Under the pieces are notes generated by a model. The model did not search any database. It was not told the DNA's origin and saw only the letters and a program-made list of their open reading frames with translations. The position numbers and the translations under genes were made by a program. 39,984 nt of DNA from Chloroflexota bacterium (GTDB taxonomy: Bacteria; Chloroflexota; Dehalococcoidia; UBA2979): contig VXOS01000114.1 of assembly GCA_009839925.1 (NCBI GenBank), positions 1-39,984 of the forward strand, read 5' to 3'. The number at the start of each line of letters is the position of its first letter. Position 1 is the first letter of the stretch. This document shows positions 17,145 to 26,355 of the stretch, one piece after another.

Positions 17145-18305
17145 TTACGTCGAGTCCGCCGACTCCGCCTCGGGAGGCTTGTTCGGCGCCCAGTAGCGGG
17201 TGGCGAAGTAGGCGAGGAAGGCGCCAAGGAGCAGCGCGATCACGCCGATCACCGCGAGCACGATTACCAGCAGTCGCCCGATCGTGAGATCCGTCGAACC
17301 CTGGCCGACGCCGATGCCGATCGCGAACGCCAGCGCCAGCGCCGCCCCGGCGCCCAGCACGCCTCCAGTGGGCAGGAATAGCTCCAGGATCACCAGCAGC
17401 ACGGCGAGGACCACGAAGGCAAGCGCGGCCTCGGCGGGCAGCAGCGTGCCCACGCCGAGGAAGAACAACAGCAGCGCGAGCGCGCCGGCGACCCCGGGAA
17501 CGAACGAGCCCGGCGCGAAGAACAGCTCCGTCGCGATCCCGACCATCCCGATCAGCAGCAGCAGCGTGACCACCAGCGGATCGCCGAGGAATGCGACGAT
17601 CCGCTCGTAGGCGTTCAGCTCGTTCTCGATGCGCGGCGCGATTGCGAGCTGCAGCACGACGATGCGCCCGTCGATCAGCTCCACCGAGCGGCCCTCGACC
17701 GCGGAGAGCAGCTCCGACTCGCTGGCGGCGATGAGGTCGACCACGTTGAGCTCGAGCGCCTCGTTCGGTGTGGCGGAGCTGGCCTCGCGGACGGCGGCCT
17801 CGGCCCAGTCCGCGTTGCGCCCGTGCAGCTCGGCGACGCCGCGCGCGAAGGCGACGGTGTCGTTGGTGACCTTGCGGCCGAGGGCGCCCTCGACGTCCTC
17901 GCCCGTGGCGGTGACCGGCGTCGCCGCGCCGATCGTAGTGTTCGGCGCCATCGCGGCGACGTGGCCGGCCATTGCGATGAACGTGCCGGCCGAGACGGCT
18001 TCCGCGCCCGGCGGGCCGACCCAGGTGATGACGGGCACCTCGGAGCGCTCGATGCGCCCGACGATCTCCTTCATCGCGCCGATCTCGCCGCCCGGCGTGT
18101 CGACGCGCAGCAGTACGGCGCGGCCTCGACTGTCCTCGGCGTGGTCGATCGCGCGATCGATGTAGCTCGCGAGCACGCCGTCCACCTGCCGTTCGATCGT
18201 GACGACGTGCAGCGCGCGCTCGGTGCTCTCGGCGCCGCAGGCCACCGCCAGCGCAGCGAGGATGAGTGCGACGGCCGGCACGAAGGCACGAACGGTGCGA
18301 ATCAT
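17145..18305 (-). CDS. NfeD-family membrane-bound ClpP-class serine protease
   Basis: Signal-like N-terminus; LLRVDTPGGEIGAMKEIVGRI, WVGPPGAEAVSAGTFIAMAGHVAAMAPNTTIGAATPV, GRKVTNDTVAFARGVAELHGRNADWAEAAVREA, C-terminal TM cluster. Confidence 0.93.
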   Translation of the reverse strand: MIRTVRAFVPAVALILAALAVACGAESTERALHVVTIERQVDGVLASYIDRAIDHAEDSRGRAVLLRVDTPGGEIGAMKEIVGRIERSEVPVITWVGPPGAEAVSAGTFIAMAGHVAAMAPNTTIGAATPVTATGEDVEGALGRKVTNDTVAFARGVAELHGRNADWAEAAVREASSATPNEALELNVVDLIAASESELLSAVEGRSVELIDGRIVVLQLAIAPRIENELNAYERIVAFLGDPLVVTLLLLIGMVGIATELFFAPGSFVPGVAGALALLLFFLGVGTLLPAEAALAFVVLAVLLVILELFLPTGGVLGAGAALALAFAIGIGVGQGSTDLTIGRLLVIVLAVIGVIALLLGAFLAYFATRYWAPNKPPEAESADST

Positions 18306-18323
18306 GCGAGGACCTCCCCCACC

Positions 18324-18329
18324 ACGATA
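18324..18329 (-). promoter_or_regulatory. Putative minus-strand -10-like TATCGT for the NfeD gene
   Basis: Reverse strand GGCTATCGTGG about 20 nt upstream of ATG 18305. Confidence 0.3.
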
Positions 18330-18351
18330 GCCGTCCGCGCGCGCGCCCGGC

Positions 18352-18984
18352 TCACAGCTCGCGGGCGAGGTCCTCGTCGCGGCCGGCGAAGACGAGCAGG
18401 TCGCCGGGGCCGATCGTGCGGTCGCGCACGGGGTTGAGTTCGACCTCGCCGCTTCGCACGGCGATCAGCAGCCGCCGCGTGCCGTCGCGACTGTCGAGTT
18501 CACCGAGGGTCCGGCCGTGCAGGTGCTCAGGCGCATCCTGGATGGCGATCCCGTAGTCGTGGCTGACCGAGAGGTAGTCGCGGGCGCCCTGCACGCGCAG
18601 CAGGTGCGCGAAGCGCTCACCCCCGTCGCGCTCCGGCTGCACGACGCGGGTGACGCCGATCCGCTCGAGGATCGAGGCGTGGAGCTCGTTGGAGGCCTTC
18701 GCGTAGACGGCGGTGATGCCGAGCGCCTGGACGTTCATCGCCGCGAGGACGCTCGCCTCGAGCACGCCGGTGGCGACGACCACCGCGTCCACGCTGCCCA
18801 CCCCGAGGTCGCGCAGCGCCAGCTCGTTGGTGATGTCGGCGACGGCGGCCTTCGCGCAGTGGGGCGCCGCCCGCTCCACGCCCGCCTCGTTCAGATCGAC
18901 CGCGAGCACCTCGTGGCCGAGTTGCCCGAGTTCACGGACGATCTGCGAGCCGAAGCGCCCAAGTCCGAGCACGGCGATCTGCAT
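18352..18984 (-). CDS. Trk/Ktr potassium uptake NAD-binding subunit (TrkA/KtrA-like)
   Basis: MQIAVLGLGRFGSQIVRELGQLGHEVLAVDLNEAGVERAAPHCAKAAVADITNELALRDLGV; TrkA-C tail IGPGDLLVFAGRDEDLAREL. Start taken at internal ATG 18984. Confidence 0.93.
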   Translation of the reverse strand: MQIAVLGLGRFGSQIVRELGQLGHEVLAVDLNEAGVERAAPHCAKAAVADITNELALRDLGVGSVDAVVVATGVLEASVLAAMNVQALGITAVYAKASNELHASILERIGVTRVVQPERDGGERFAHLLRVQGARDYLSVSHDYGIAIQDAPEHLHGRTLGELDSRDGTRRLLIAVRSGEVELNPVRDRTIGPGDLLVFAGRDEDLAREL

Positions 18985-19013
18985 CGTTCGTTCCTCTCGC
19001 TGCGCGCACTGCG

Positions 19014-20417
19014 CTATCCGATGCGCACCCGACCGTACGGGTAACGGTAACGCTCCTGGGGGCGGTCCGGAATCGAGATCGCGACGATCAGCGGCCCGAG
19101 CCGTCCGATGAACATGAGAACCGTGAGGAGGATGACGCCGCGCTCGGAGAGATCCCCCGTGCTGCCCATCGACCAGCCGACGTTGGCGAGGCCTGACATG
19201 ACCTCGAAGAGCAACGGCAGGAACGGTCCGTCCTCGAACAGCAGCAGCAGCGAGAGTCCCCCGGCGAGGAGGAAGACGCCAAGCAACGTGACCGCGGTCG
19301 CGCGCAGCACGATCGCCTGCGGGATCTCGCGCCCGAACACCTGGGCGCTGTGCCTGCCGCGCAGAGCGGAAAGGATGACGACGAGCGACACCATGAATGT
19401 TCCGATCTTGATGCCGCTGGCCGTGGAGGTGGACGCGCCGCCGATGAACATCAGCGGGATCAGGATCGCGATGCTGGCATCCTCCAGCGCGGCGATCTCG
19501 ACGGTGGACATGCCAGTCGTGCGATTGACGGCGAGGAAGTAGATGTTGGCAAGCGCCTCGAAGGGGTTGAGCCCGCTCAGCGGATTGCCGACACGCAGCT
19601 CGAGGCTGGCGAAGACGAGCATGGCCATCAGCTGCATCGCCACCATCCCGATCACGACCAGCCTCGTGTCCAGCGACCAGCGCCGCGGACGCGTTCGCAG
19701 ATTGAAGACGGTGATGAACGAGATGCTGCCGAGGAAGGCGGCGGTCCCCATCACGAGAAGGGGGTAGGGCTCGTCGACCTGCCCGCTGAACCCGCGGCCC
19801 CCGCCCATCAGGTCGAAGCCCGCGCAGTTCGAGGCGGAGAGGGCGTGGAAGAAGGCGCGCCAGACCGCCGGCGCCGGGTCCCACTTCGTCAGCGACCAGG
19901 GCAGCAGCAGCAGGAACGTCACGGCCTCGAGCGTGAAGACGAAGAGCGCGGCGCGGCGCAGCAGGCGGCGCACGTCGCGCTCGGCGTCCCCGATCAGCTC
20001 GATGCCGAAGAAGTCGCGCCCGCGCAGGCCGAACTGCCCGCCCACGAACAGGATCAGCATCCCCGCGTACATCGTCACGCCGAGCCCGCCGAGCTGGATC
20101 AGCACGACGATCACGAGCTCGCCGAAGAAGCTGAACTGATCGGCCGTATCGAAGCGCACGAGACCGGTGACACAGATCGCCGAGGTGGCTGTGAAGAGGG
20201 CGTCCCAGCCGTTGGTCCACTCGCCCGACTCGGAGGAGATGGGCAGCGAGAGCAGCAGTGCGCCGAGCACGATCAGGAGTGCGAACGCGGCCGGCACCAT
20301 CCACGGCCGGGGCCGGAAGTTGCGCCGCTGGATGGTGCTGACGCGCACCGTTTCCGAGCGACGCCGCGCGCGCCGCACCACCCTGTCGCCGGGGAGCCTG
20401 CGTCCGAGACGCCTCAT
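19014..20417 (-). CDS. TrkH/KtrB-type potassium transporter membrane subunit
   Basis: LFTATSAICVTGLVRFDTADQFSFFGELVIVVLIQLGGLGVTMY; FHALSASNCAGFDLM; LAVNRTTGMSTVEIAAL; start ATG 20417 is an estimate. Confidence 0.93.
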   Translation of the reverse strand: MRRLGRRLPGDRVVRRARRRSETVRVSTIQRRNFRPRPWMVPAAFALLIVLGALLLSLPISSESGEWTNGWDALFTATSAICVTGLVRFDTADQFSFFGELVIVVLIQLGGLGVTMYAGMLILFVGGQFGLRGRDFFGIELIGDAERDVRRLLRRAALFVFTLEAVTFLLLLPWSLTKWDPAPAVWRAFFHALSASNCAGFDLMGGGRGFSGQVDEPYPLLVMGTAAFLGSISFITVFNLRTRPRRWSLDTRLVVIGMVAMQLMAMLVFASLELRVGNPLSGLNPFEALANIYFLAVNRTTGMSTVEIAALEDASIAILIPLMFIGGASTSTASGIKIGTFMVSLVVILSALRGRHSAQVFGREIPQAIVLRATAVTLLGVFLLAGGLSLLLLFEDGPFLPLLFEVMSGLANVGWSMGSTGDLSERGVILLTVLMFIGRLGPLIVAISIPDRPQERYRYPYGRVRIG

Positions 20418-20553
20418 GCGCGCCCTGGCCTTGTCTGCCGGCCCCCGCCGGCCTGCTCGAACCAGCCTACGCCTGCGGCGCGCTGGGCGCAGCCGTGCCG
20501 TTGACAAGATCGCAGCCGCGCGGCGACGGTGCGGCGGACGGAGGAACAGGCTC

Positions 20554-21396
20554 ATGGGCAAGCTCGAGGGACGGGTCGCGCTGGTGACCGGGGCGAGTCG
20601 CGGCATCGGCGAATCGATCGCCGCGCGCTTCGCGGCCGAGAGCGCGCGCGTCGTCTGCGTGGCCCGCACGCTGAGCGAGGGCGATCATCAGCTCGAGGGC
20701 TCGCTCGAGCGCACCGTCGCCACGATCCGCGAGGCCGGCGGCGAGGCGGAGGCCGTCGCCGCGAACATCTCCGAGGTCGACGAGTGCCGCCGCGTGGTGG
20801 CCGAGGCGGAGCAGGCCTTCGGGCCGGTCGACGTCCTCGTGAACAACGCGGCCGCGAACTACTTCGCGCCGGTCGCGGAGATCCCGGAGCGGCGCTGGCT
20901 GCGCGTCTTCGCGGTCAACGTACATGCCCCGTTCCTGCTCGCGCAGGGCGTGCTGCCGGGCATGATCGAGCGCGGCCGCGGCGCGATCGTGAACATCGGT
21001 TCCGGCGGCGCGATCGGCCCCGGCCGCGGCCCCTACCCGACGGTCGCCGAGGGCCGCGCCGTCCTGTACGGCTCGACCAAGGCGGCGCTCGAGCGCTTCA
21101 CGCAGGGGCTGGCCGAGGAGGTCGAGCGCCACGGCATCGCCGTCTCCTGCGTCTCGCCCTCCGAGCCGGTGCGAACGCCGGGCGCGCTGTTCCACCTCGA
21201 GGTCTCCGGGATGGGCGACAAGGGCGCGCCCGTCGACTACATGGTCGAGTCGGCGCTGCTGCTGGCGACGGAGCCGCTGGAGGAAGTTAGCGGCCTCGTG
21301 ACCTACGACCAGAGGCTGCTCACGCAGTACGGCCTGCTCGATGATGCGAAGGGCACGGGCGTCACGAGTCCCGGTTCCGGCTATTCGGACAGCTAG
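20554..21396 (+). CDS. Short-chain dehydrogenase/reductase
   Basis: MGKLEGRVALVTGASRGIGESIAARFAAE; VDVLVNNAAANYFAPVAEI; YGSTKAALERFTQGLAEE. Confidence 0.94.
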   Translation: MGKLEGRVALVTGASRGIGESIAARFAAESARVVCVARTLSEGDHQLEGSLERTVATIREAGGEAEAVAANISEVDECRRVVAEAEQAFGPVDVLVNNAAANYFAPVAEIPERRWLRVFAVNVHAPFLLAQGVLPGMIERGRGAIVNIGSGGAIGPGRGPYPTVAEGRAVLYGSTKAALERFTQGLAEEVERHGIAVSCVSPSEPVRTPGALFHLEVSGMGDKGAPVDYMVESALLLATEPLEEVSGLVTYDQRLLTQYGLLDDAKGTGVTSPGSGYSDS

Positions 21397-21402
21397 GCAG
21401 AT

Positions 21403-21861
21403 CTAGCCGCTCCGCGGGCTGAGCCGCACGAGCGGAATCTCACGCGGGTAGGCCTCCGCGATCATCTCGTCGTAGCGCGGGTAGGCGCGCGCGGCGATCG
21501 GCCACAGCCGCTCGCGATCCTCGCCCTCGATCAGCGAGGCGAGCACGGGGATGCGACGACGGCGCACGTAGACCCAGGCGCGCGGATCGGCGAGCAGGTT
21601 GTGGTACCAGGCGGGCTGCCGCGGGCTCCCGCCGATCGAGCCGACGACGAAGTAGTCGTCGCCGTCCTCGAAGTAGAACAGCGGCGACTCGCGCAGCTCG
21701 CCGCTGCGGCGACCGCTGCTGACGAGCAGCAACGTCGGCACGTACGGCACGCCGATGCGCCTCGTGACGTGGCGACTCAGCAGCGAGTACCCCGTGTAGC
21801 GGACCAGCACCCGCTCCACGCGCGCGCGGAGGCGGAGCAGGTCAAGCAGCGCGATCAACAT
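21403..21861 (-). CDS. DDN-like deazaflavin (F420)-dependent nitroreductase family protein
   Basis: VPTLLLVSSGRRSGELRESPLFYFEDGDDYFVVGSIGGSPRQPAWYHNLLADPRAWVYVRRRRIPVLASLIEGEDRERLWPIAARAYPRYDEM; start ATG 21861. Confidence 0.85.
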   Translation of the reverse strand: MLIALLDLLRLRARVERVLVRYTGYSLLSRHVTRRIGVPYVPTLLLVSSGRRSGELRESPLFYFEDGDDYFVVGSIGGSPRQPAWYHNLLADPRAWVYVRRRRIPVLASLIEGEDRERLWPIAARAYPRYDEMIAEAYPREIPLVRLSPRSG

Positions 21862-21943
21862 GCGGGGCTCCTCGCTTGCTCCCCGGTTATTCTGGCACGG
21901 GTAGCCGCCCAGGCTGAGCCCGCATGACGAACGCCGAGGTCTC

Positions 21944-22405
21944 ATGAGTAGCGCTACACACTTCCGCGCACGCGCCATTGCCCGTCTGCGGGCGGCGACG
22001 ATCTACTGGATCGCGACGACGCGGCCGGACGGGCGGCCGCACTCGATGCCGGTCTGGGGCGTCTGGGTGGACGAGGCGCTGTGGTTCGGCACCTACGGGC
22101 AGAAGGTCCGCAACCTCGCGCACGAACCGTACGCCGTCGCCCACATCGAGAGCGGCGAGGATGTCGCGATCATCGAAGGGCCGGTCGAGCGGCTCGAGCT
22201 CAGCGACGCACCCGCGGCAGTGGTCACCGCCTACCGCGAGAAGTACGTCGACCCCACGACGGGCGAGCCGTTTGAGCTCCAGGCCGCGGCGGAGTCGGGG
22301 GATGACAGCTGGCTCTACGTGCTCCGCCCGCGCGTCGGCCACGCCTGGGTCGAGGGCGCCTACCTGGAGACGCAGACACGCTGGACCTCCGGGGACGCCC
22401 CGTAG
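21944..22405 (+). CDS. PPOX-class (pyridoxamine 5'-phosphate oxidase-like) F420/flavin-binding protein
   Basis: ARLRAATIYWIATTRPDGRPHSMPVWGVWVDEALWFGTYGQKVRNLAHEPYAVAHIESGEDVAIIEGPVERL. Confidence 0.85.
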   Translation: MSSATHFRARAIARLRAATIYWIATTRPDGRPHSMPVWGVWVDEALWFGTYGQKVRNLAHEPYAVAHIESGEDVAIIEGPVERLELSDAPAAVVTAYREKYVDPTTGEPFELQAAAESGDDSWLYVLRPRVGHAWVEGAYLETQTRWTSGDAP

Positions 22406-22435
22406 CCTCGTCGCGCTCCCCCCGCGAGCGCATCG

Positions 22436-22456
22436 ACGCCCCGCGCGCCGGGGCGT
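22436..22456. repeat. Inverted repeat ACGCCCC-N7-GGGGCGT
   Basis: Perfect 7-bp arms in the gap between the PPOX and LLM genes. Confidence 0.4.
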
Positions 22457-22491
22457 AGCCTGACCGGCGCGCGGAGGGAGCGCGAGGCGCG

Positions 22492-23514
22492 ATGAAGGTC
22501 TACGCAGGCATCGGGACGCACACGCCGTTCGCCGACATCGCGGCGCACGTGCGCCGCGTCGAGGCGCTTGGCTACGACGGCATCAAGGTGCCGGAGACGG
22601 TCAACGACGGGATGATCACCGCCGCGCTCGTCGCCGAGCACAGCGAGCGGCTGCGCATCGTGACCAGCATCATCCTCGCCTTCCCGCGCGCGCCGATGCA
22701 GCTCGCCTACAGCGCCTGGGGCGTGCAGCAGCTCGCGGCCGGCCGCCTCAACCTCGGCCTCGGCACGCAGGTGAAGGGCAACATCGAGGGCCGCTACGGC
22801 GTGCCGTGGACCCCTCCGATCCCTCGCATGCGCGAGTACCTGCAGCTGCTGCAGGCGATCTTCGGCGCGTTCCAGTCCGGCGAGGGCGTGCGCTTCGAGG
22901 GCGAGCAGTACCGGATCACGCGCCTGCAGCCGCGCTTCAACCCCGGCCCGATCGACCACCCCGCGCCGTCGCTCTGGCTCGGCGCGGTCAACCCGGCGAT
23001 CTGCCGCCTCGCCGGCGAGCTGGCGGACGGCGTGCTGACGCACCCGACGAACTCCAGCCCTCGCTACCTGCGCGAGGTCACCCTCGCCAACATCGCCGAG
23101 GGCGCGAAACGCGCGGGCCGCGACCCCTCCGACATCGAGCTGATCCCGAGCCTGCAACTGCTGACGGGCGCGACACAGGCCGCGATCGACCGGCAACGCG
23201 AGGTGGTGCGGGACTCGATGGGCTTCTGGTACTCGACCCCGCCCTACTGGCCGACGCTCCAGATCCACGGCTGGACGGAGCTCGGTCTGGAGCTGCGCGA
23301 GCTGACGCGGGCCGGCAAGTGGGACGAGATGTCCTCGCTGATCAGCGACGACCTCATCGACGCGCTGATGCCGGAAGGCACGTACGACCGCATCGCCGAC
23401 ATCATCCTCGAGTGGTACGGCGACATCGTCGACGGCGTCACCTTCCCGTTACCAGAAGACCCGGCACAGGACGAGCAGGTCGTGCGCGTGATCGAGCAGT
23501 TGCAGGCGGGATAG
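22492..23514 (+). CDS. LLM-class (luciferase-like) flavin/F420-dependent oxidoreductase
   Basis: MKVYAGIGTHTPFADIAAHVRRVEALGYDGIKVPETVNDGMITAALVAEHSERLRIVTSIILAFPRAPMQLAYSAWGVQQLAAGRLNLGLGTQVKGNIEGRYG. Confidence 0.93.
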   Translation: MKVYAGIGTHTPFADIAAHVRRVEALGYDGIKVPETVNDGMITAALVAEHSERLRIVTSIILAFPRAPMQLAYSAWGVQQLAAGRLNLGLGTQVKGNIEGRYGVPWTPPIPRMREYLQLLQAIFGAFQSGEGVRFEGEQYRITRLQPRFNPGPIDHPAPSLWLGAVNPAICRLAGELADGVLTHPTNSSPRYLREVTLANIAEGAKRAGRDPSDIELIPSLQLLTGATQAAIDRQREVVRDSMGFWYSTPPYWPTLQIHGWTELGLELRELTRAGKWDEMSSLISDDLIDALMPEGTYDRIADIILEWYGDIVDGVTFPLPEDPAQDEQVVRVIEQLQAG

Positions 23515-23535
23515 GAAGAGGACGGAGGCGGGACG

Positions 23536-23928
23536 ATGCGGCTCTCAGGGGACGACCGGACGGCGATCCAGGATCTGGTATCGCGCTACAACATGGCGCA
23601 CGACACGGACGATGTGGAAGGCTGGCTCGACACCTTCACCGAGGACGCCACGTTCATCACCGGCCGCAGCCGCCGCGAGGGCCACGAGGAACTGCGCGAA
23701 TTCTTCCTGCACGGCGGCGAGCGGCTGCCGAACGTGCGCCACATCACCTACAACTCCGTCTTCGAGTCGATCGAGGGCGCGAGCGATCGCGTGCTGATGC
23801 ACTCGGACCTGCTGGTCTTCCGCGCCGACGACCCGCCGGTGCTGGTGCTGACGCGCCGCTACCACGACACGCTGCGCCGCGACGGTGGCGAGTGGCGCTT
23901 CGAGCGCCGCGAGATCACGGCCGACTGA
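23536..23928 (+). CDS. SnoaL-like / NTF2-like domain protein
   Basis: DDRTAIQDLVSRYNMAHDTDDVEGWLDTFTEDATFITGRSRREGHEELREFF...RYHDTLRRDGGEWRFERREITAD. Confidence 0.88.
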   Translation: MRLSGDDRTAIQDLVSRYNMAHDTDDVEGWLDTFTEDATFITGRSRREGHEELREFFLHGGERLPNVRHITYNSVFESIEGASDRVLMHSDLLVFRADDPPVLVLTRRYHDTLRRDGGEWRFERREITAD

Positions 23929-23967
23929 GTCGACTCGGCCCGCGCACGAACGCAGCGCGCGCACTCG

Positions 23968-23973
23968 TATACT
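23968..23973 (+). promoter_or_regulatory. Putative -10-like TATACT
   Basis: CGTATACTCGCGG, 30 nt upstream of ATG 23998. Confidence 0.4.
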
Positions 23974-23997
23974 CGCGGGGCGCGCGAGGAGGGCCGG

Positions 23998-24825
23998 ATG
24001 TTCGCGACGATTGGGCATACCTTCGAGTTGATGAAGATGAGCTGGCGCGTCCTGATGCTGGACCGCGAGTTGATCCTGTTCCCGATCATGTCGGGCATCG
24101 CGGTCCTGGTGCTCGTCGCCGTGATGGCCGGCATCGGCCTCTCCGTCGGCACCTTCGATCGCGCCGCGGCCGGGGGGGCTGAGGAGTCCTTCGGACTCGT
24201 GGACGCCGTGCTCGGGCTGGTTTTCGTCTTCGTGTCGTCGGCGATCGTGATCTTCTTCAACGCGGCGCTGGTGGCCGCGGCGCTCGAGCGGCTGCGAGGC
24301 GGCGACCCGAACATCGGCTCCGGGCTGCGCGCCGCCTCCGCCCGCCTGCCGCAGATCCTCGCCTGGGCGCTGATCTCGGTGATCGTCTCGATCATCCTCC
24401 AGGCGCTGCGCGAGCGCGGCGGCATCGCCGGCCAGGTCGCATCGTGGATCGGCGGCGTGGCCTGGGGCCTCGCGACGTTCTTCGTCATCCCGGTGCTCGT
24501 GGCCGAGGGCGTCGGGCCGATCGAGGCGATCAAGCGCTCGGCCGGGCTGCTGCGCCAGACCTGGGGGCGCCAGTTCGCCGCCAGTTTCGGGTTCGGCCTC
24601 GTGAGCATCTTCGCGGTGATCATCGCCATCATCCCCGCCGCGATCCTCTTCTTTGTGCATCCGATCCTCGGCATCGCCGTCGGCGTGCCGCTGGTCGCGC
24701 TGGCGATCGGCACCGTCTCCGCCCTCGAGGGCATCTTCAAGGCGGCGCTCTACGACTTCGCCAACGGCGAGACACCGCACGGCTTCGACCGCTCGACGCT
24801 GGCGAACGCCTACCGGGCGATGTAG
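23998..24825 (+). CDS. Multi-pass membrane protein (DUF6159-like)
   Basis: MFATIGHTFELMKMSWRVLMLDRELILFPIMSGIAVLVL; several TM helices; GVGPIEAIKRSAGLLRQTWGRQFAASFGFG. Confidence 0.75.
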   Translation: MFATIGHTFELMKMSWRVLMLDRELILFPIMSGIAVLVLVAVMAGIGLSVGTFDRAAAGGAEESFGLVDAVLGLVFVFVSSAIVIFFNAALVAAALERLRGGDPNIGSGLRAASARLPQILAWALISVIVSIILQALRERGGIAGQVASWIGGVAWGLATFFVIPVLVAEGVGPIEAIKRSAGLLRQTWGRQFAASFGFGLVSIFAVIIAIIPAAILFFVHPILGIAVGVPLVALAIGTVSALEGIFKAALYDFANGETPHGFDRSTLANAYRAM

Positions 24826-24865
24826 CTCGCGAGGGCGCCGCGCGGCCCCGGCGCCGCCGGGCGGC

Positions 24866-24871
24866 TATGAT
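24866..24871 (+). promoter_or_regulatory. Putative -10-like TATGAT
   Basis: GGCTATGATCG upstream of the MFS gene. Confidence 0.35.
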
Positions 24872-24939
24872 CGCCGCGGCTCCGCGCCGCCCCGAGGCTG
24901 CGCATCGCGAGCCGCGCGGCGAGAGGCCCCGAGGTGGCG

Positions 24940-26241
24940 ATGCAGCCCTCCACGGAGAGTGACGCCCCGGCTACCTCCGGCGCGCCCGTTGCCACCGCCG
25001 AGGACATTGACGACGCGACGGCCGACGTCTCGTTGTGGGGGCCGCTGCGCAGCCGCGACTACCGCTGGTTCCTGCTCGGCGGGCTCACCTTCTCCGGTTC
25101 GCTCTGGGTCGGCATCACGGCCGTCGGCTGGATTGCGCTCGAGCTGACCGGCTCGCCCTCCGGGGTGACGCTCGCCAGCGCTGTCTGGTTCTCGCCGTTC
25201 GTCGTGTTGGCGCTCCCGGCCGGCGTGCTCGCCGACTCGATGGACCGCCGCTGGCTGATGATCGTCCTGCGAGGGCTCTCGGCGGTGCTGATGCTCGCCG
25301 GGGCGCTGATCGCCTTCAGCGGACAGCTGACGTACCCGCTGCTGCTGGTCCTCGCCGCCTGCAACGGCGCGCTGATCATCATCGAGATGCCCGCCCGCCA
25401 GGCCTACATCGCGATGCTGGTGCCGCGCGGCCAGCTGGTGAACGCGATGGCGATGCTCTCCAGCGAGGGCAGCGTCTCGCGCGTCGCGGGCCCGCTGCTC
25501 GCCGGCATCCTGCTCGACGAGACCGGGGCGGGCGGCGCGTTCCTCGCCTTCGCGGTGCTTTGCCTGATGATCATCATCTTCACGCTGCGGATCCGCACTC
25601 CGGGGCGCGTCGTGCGGGAGCGCGCGCCCGGAGCGGCCGCGGGCCGCATGCACCGCGAGCTGATGGAGGGCCTCCGGCACATCGCCGGGCACCGCGACGC
25701 GAGGGCGGTCGTGACGCTCGCCATCCTCGCCGGCACGGTTTCGTGGGTGTATGTCACGCTGCTGCCGGTGATGACCAGGGAGGTCTTCGACGGCGACGCG
25801 CGGCTGCTCGGCACGCTCAGCGCGGCGATCGGCATCGGGCAGGTGCCGTCGGCGGTGCTGCTCGCGTTCTACCGCAACTTCCGCCACACCGGCATCGCCT
25901 ACATCGCCTCGATGCTCACGCTCGGCCTCGCGATCGTCGGCTATGCCGTCTCCACCTCGGTGCCGCTGACGCTGGGGCTGCTCGCGCTGACGGGGCTCAC
26001 CTTCTCCAGCCAGCACATCATGCTCAACGCGATCCTGCTGAGGATTGTGGAGCCCCGCTTCCACGGGCGCGTGCTCGGCGCGATGTTCCTGCCCTGGGGC
26101 TTCAACGTGCTCGGCCTGCTCTCGGCGGGCGCGATCGCCGAGGCGCTCGGTGTGCAGCTCGCCGTCGGGCTGTCCGGAGCGCTGTTGGTGATCTTCGCGA
26201 GCGGCGCCGTGCTGCTGCGGCCGCAGTTGCTCCGCATCTGA
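24940..26241 (+). CDS. MFS transporter (enterobactin exporter/EntS-like permease)
   Basis: LRSRDYRWFLLGGLTFSGSLWVGITAVGWIALELTGSPSGVTLASAVWFSPFVVLALPAGVLADSMDRR; about 12 hydrophobic segments. Confidence 0.92.
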   Translation: MQPSTESDAPATSGAPVATAEDIDDATADVSLWGPLRSRDYRWFLLGGLTFSGSLWVGITAVGWIALELTGSPSGVTLASAVWFSPFVVLALPAGVLADSMDRRWLMIVLRGLSAVLMLAGALIAFSGQLTYPLLLVLAACNGALIIIEMPARQAYIAMLVPRGQLVNAMAMLSSEGSVSRVAGPLLAGILLDETGAGGAFLAFAVLCLMIIIFTLRIRTPGRVVRERAPGAAAGRMHRELMEGLRHIAGHRDARAVVTLAILAGTVSWVYVTLLPVMTREVFDGDARLLGTLSAAIGIGQVPSAVLLAFYRNFRHTGIAYIASMLTLGLAIVGYAVSTSVPLTLGLLALTGLTFSSQHIMLNAILLRIVEPRFHGRVLGAMFLPWGFNVLGLLSAGAIAEALGVQLAVGLSGALLVIFASGAVLLRPQLLRI

Positions 26242-26355
26242 GGCCGGCCCGAGGGCGCCCCGAGCCGCCGCGCACGCCCGCGATGCGCTAAGGTCGCTCG
26301 CGGAGTGAGCGGGCGCGGGCGAACTGCCTCGCAGGACTCGAACGGGGGACGCGCG

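Noticed and set aside
18352-20304. 650-aa minus ORF as a KtrB-KtrA fusion
   Set aside because: Upstream part is KtrB read in the wrong frame; KtrA starts at its own ATG (18984) and KtrB has a separate stop at 19014.
20501-20530. TTGACA at 20501-20506 as a canonical -35 for the SDR gene
   Set aside because: The expected -10 position shows only GACGGT; isolated TTGACA is not enough to call a promoter.
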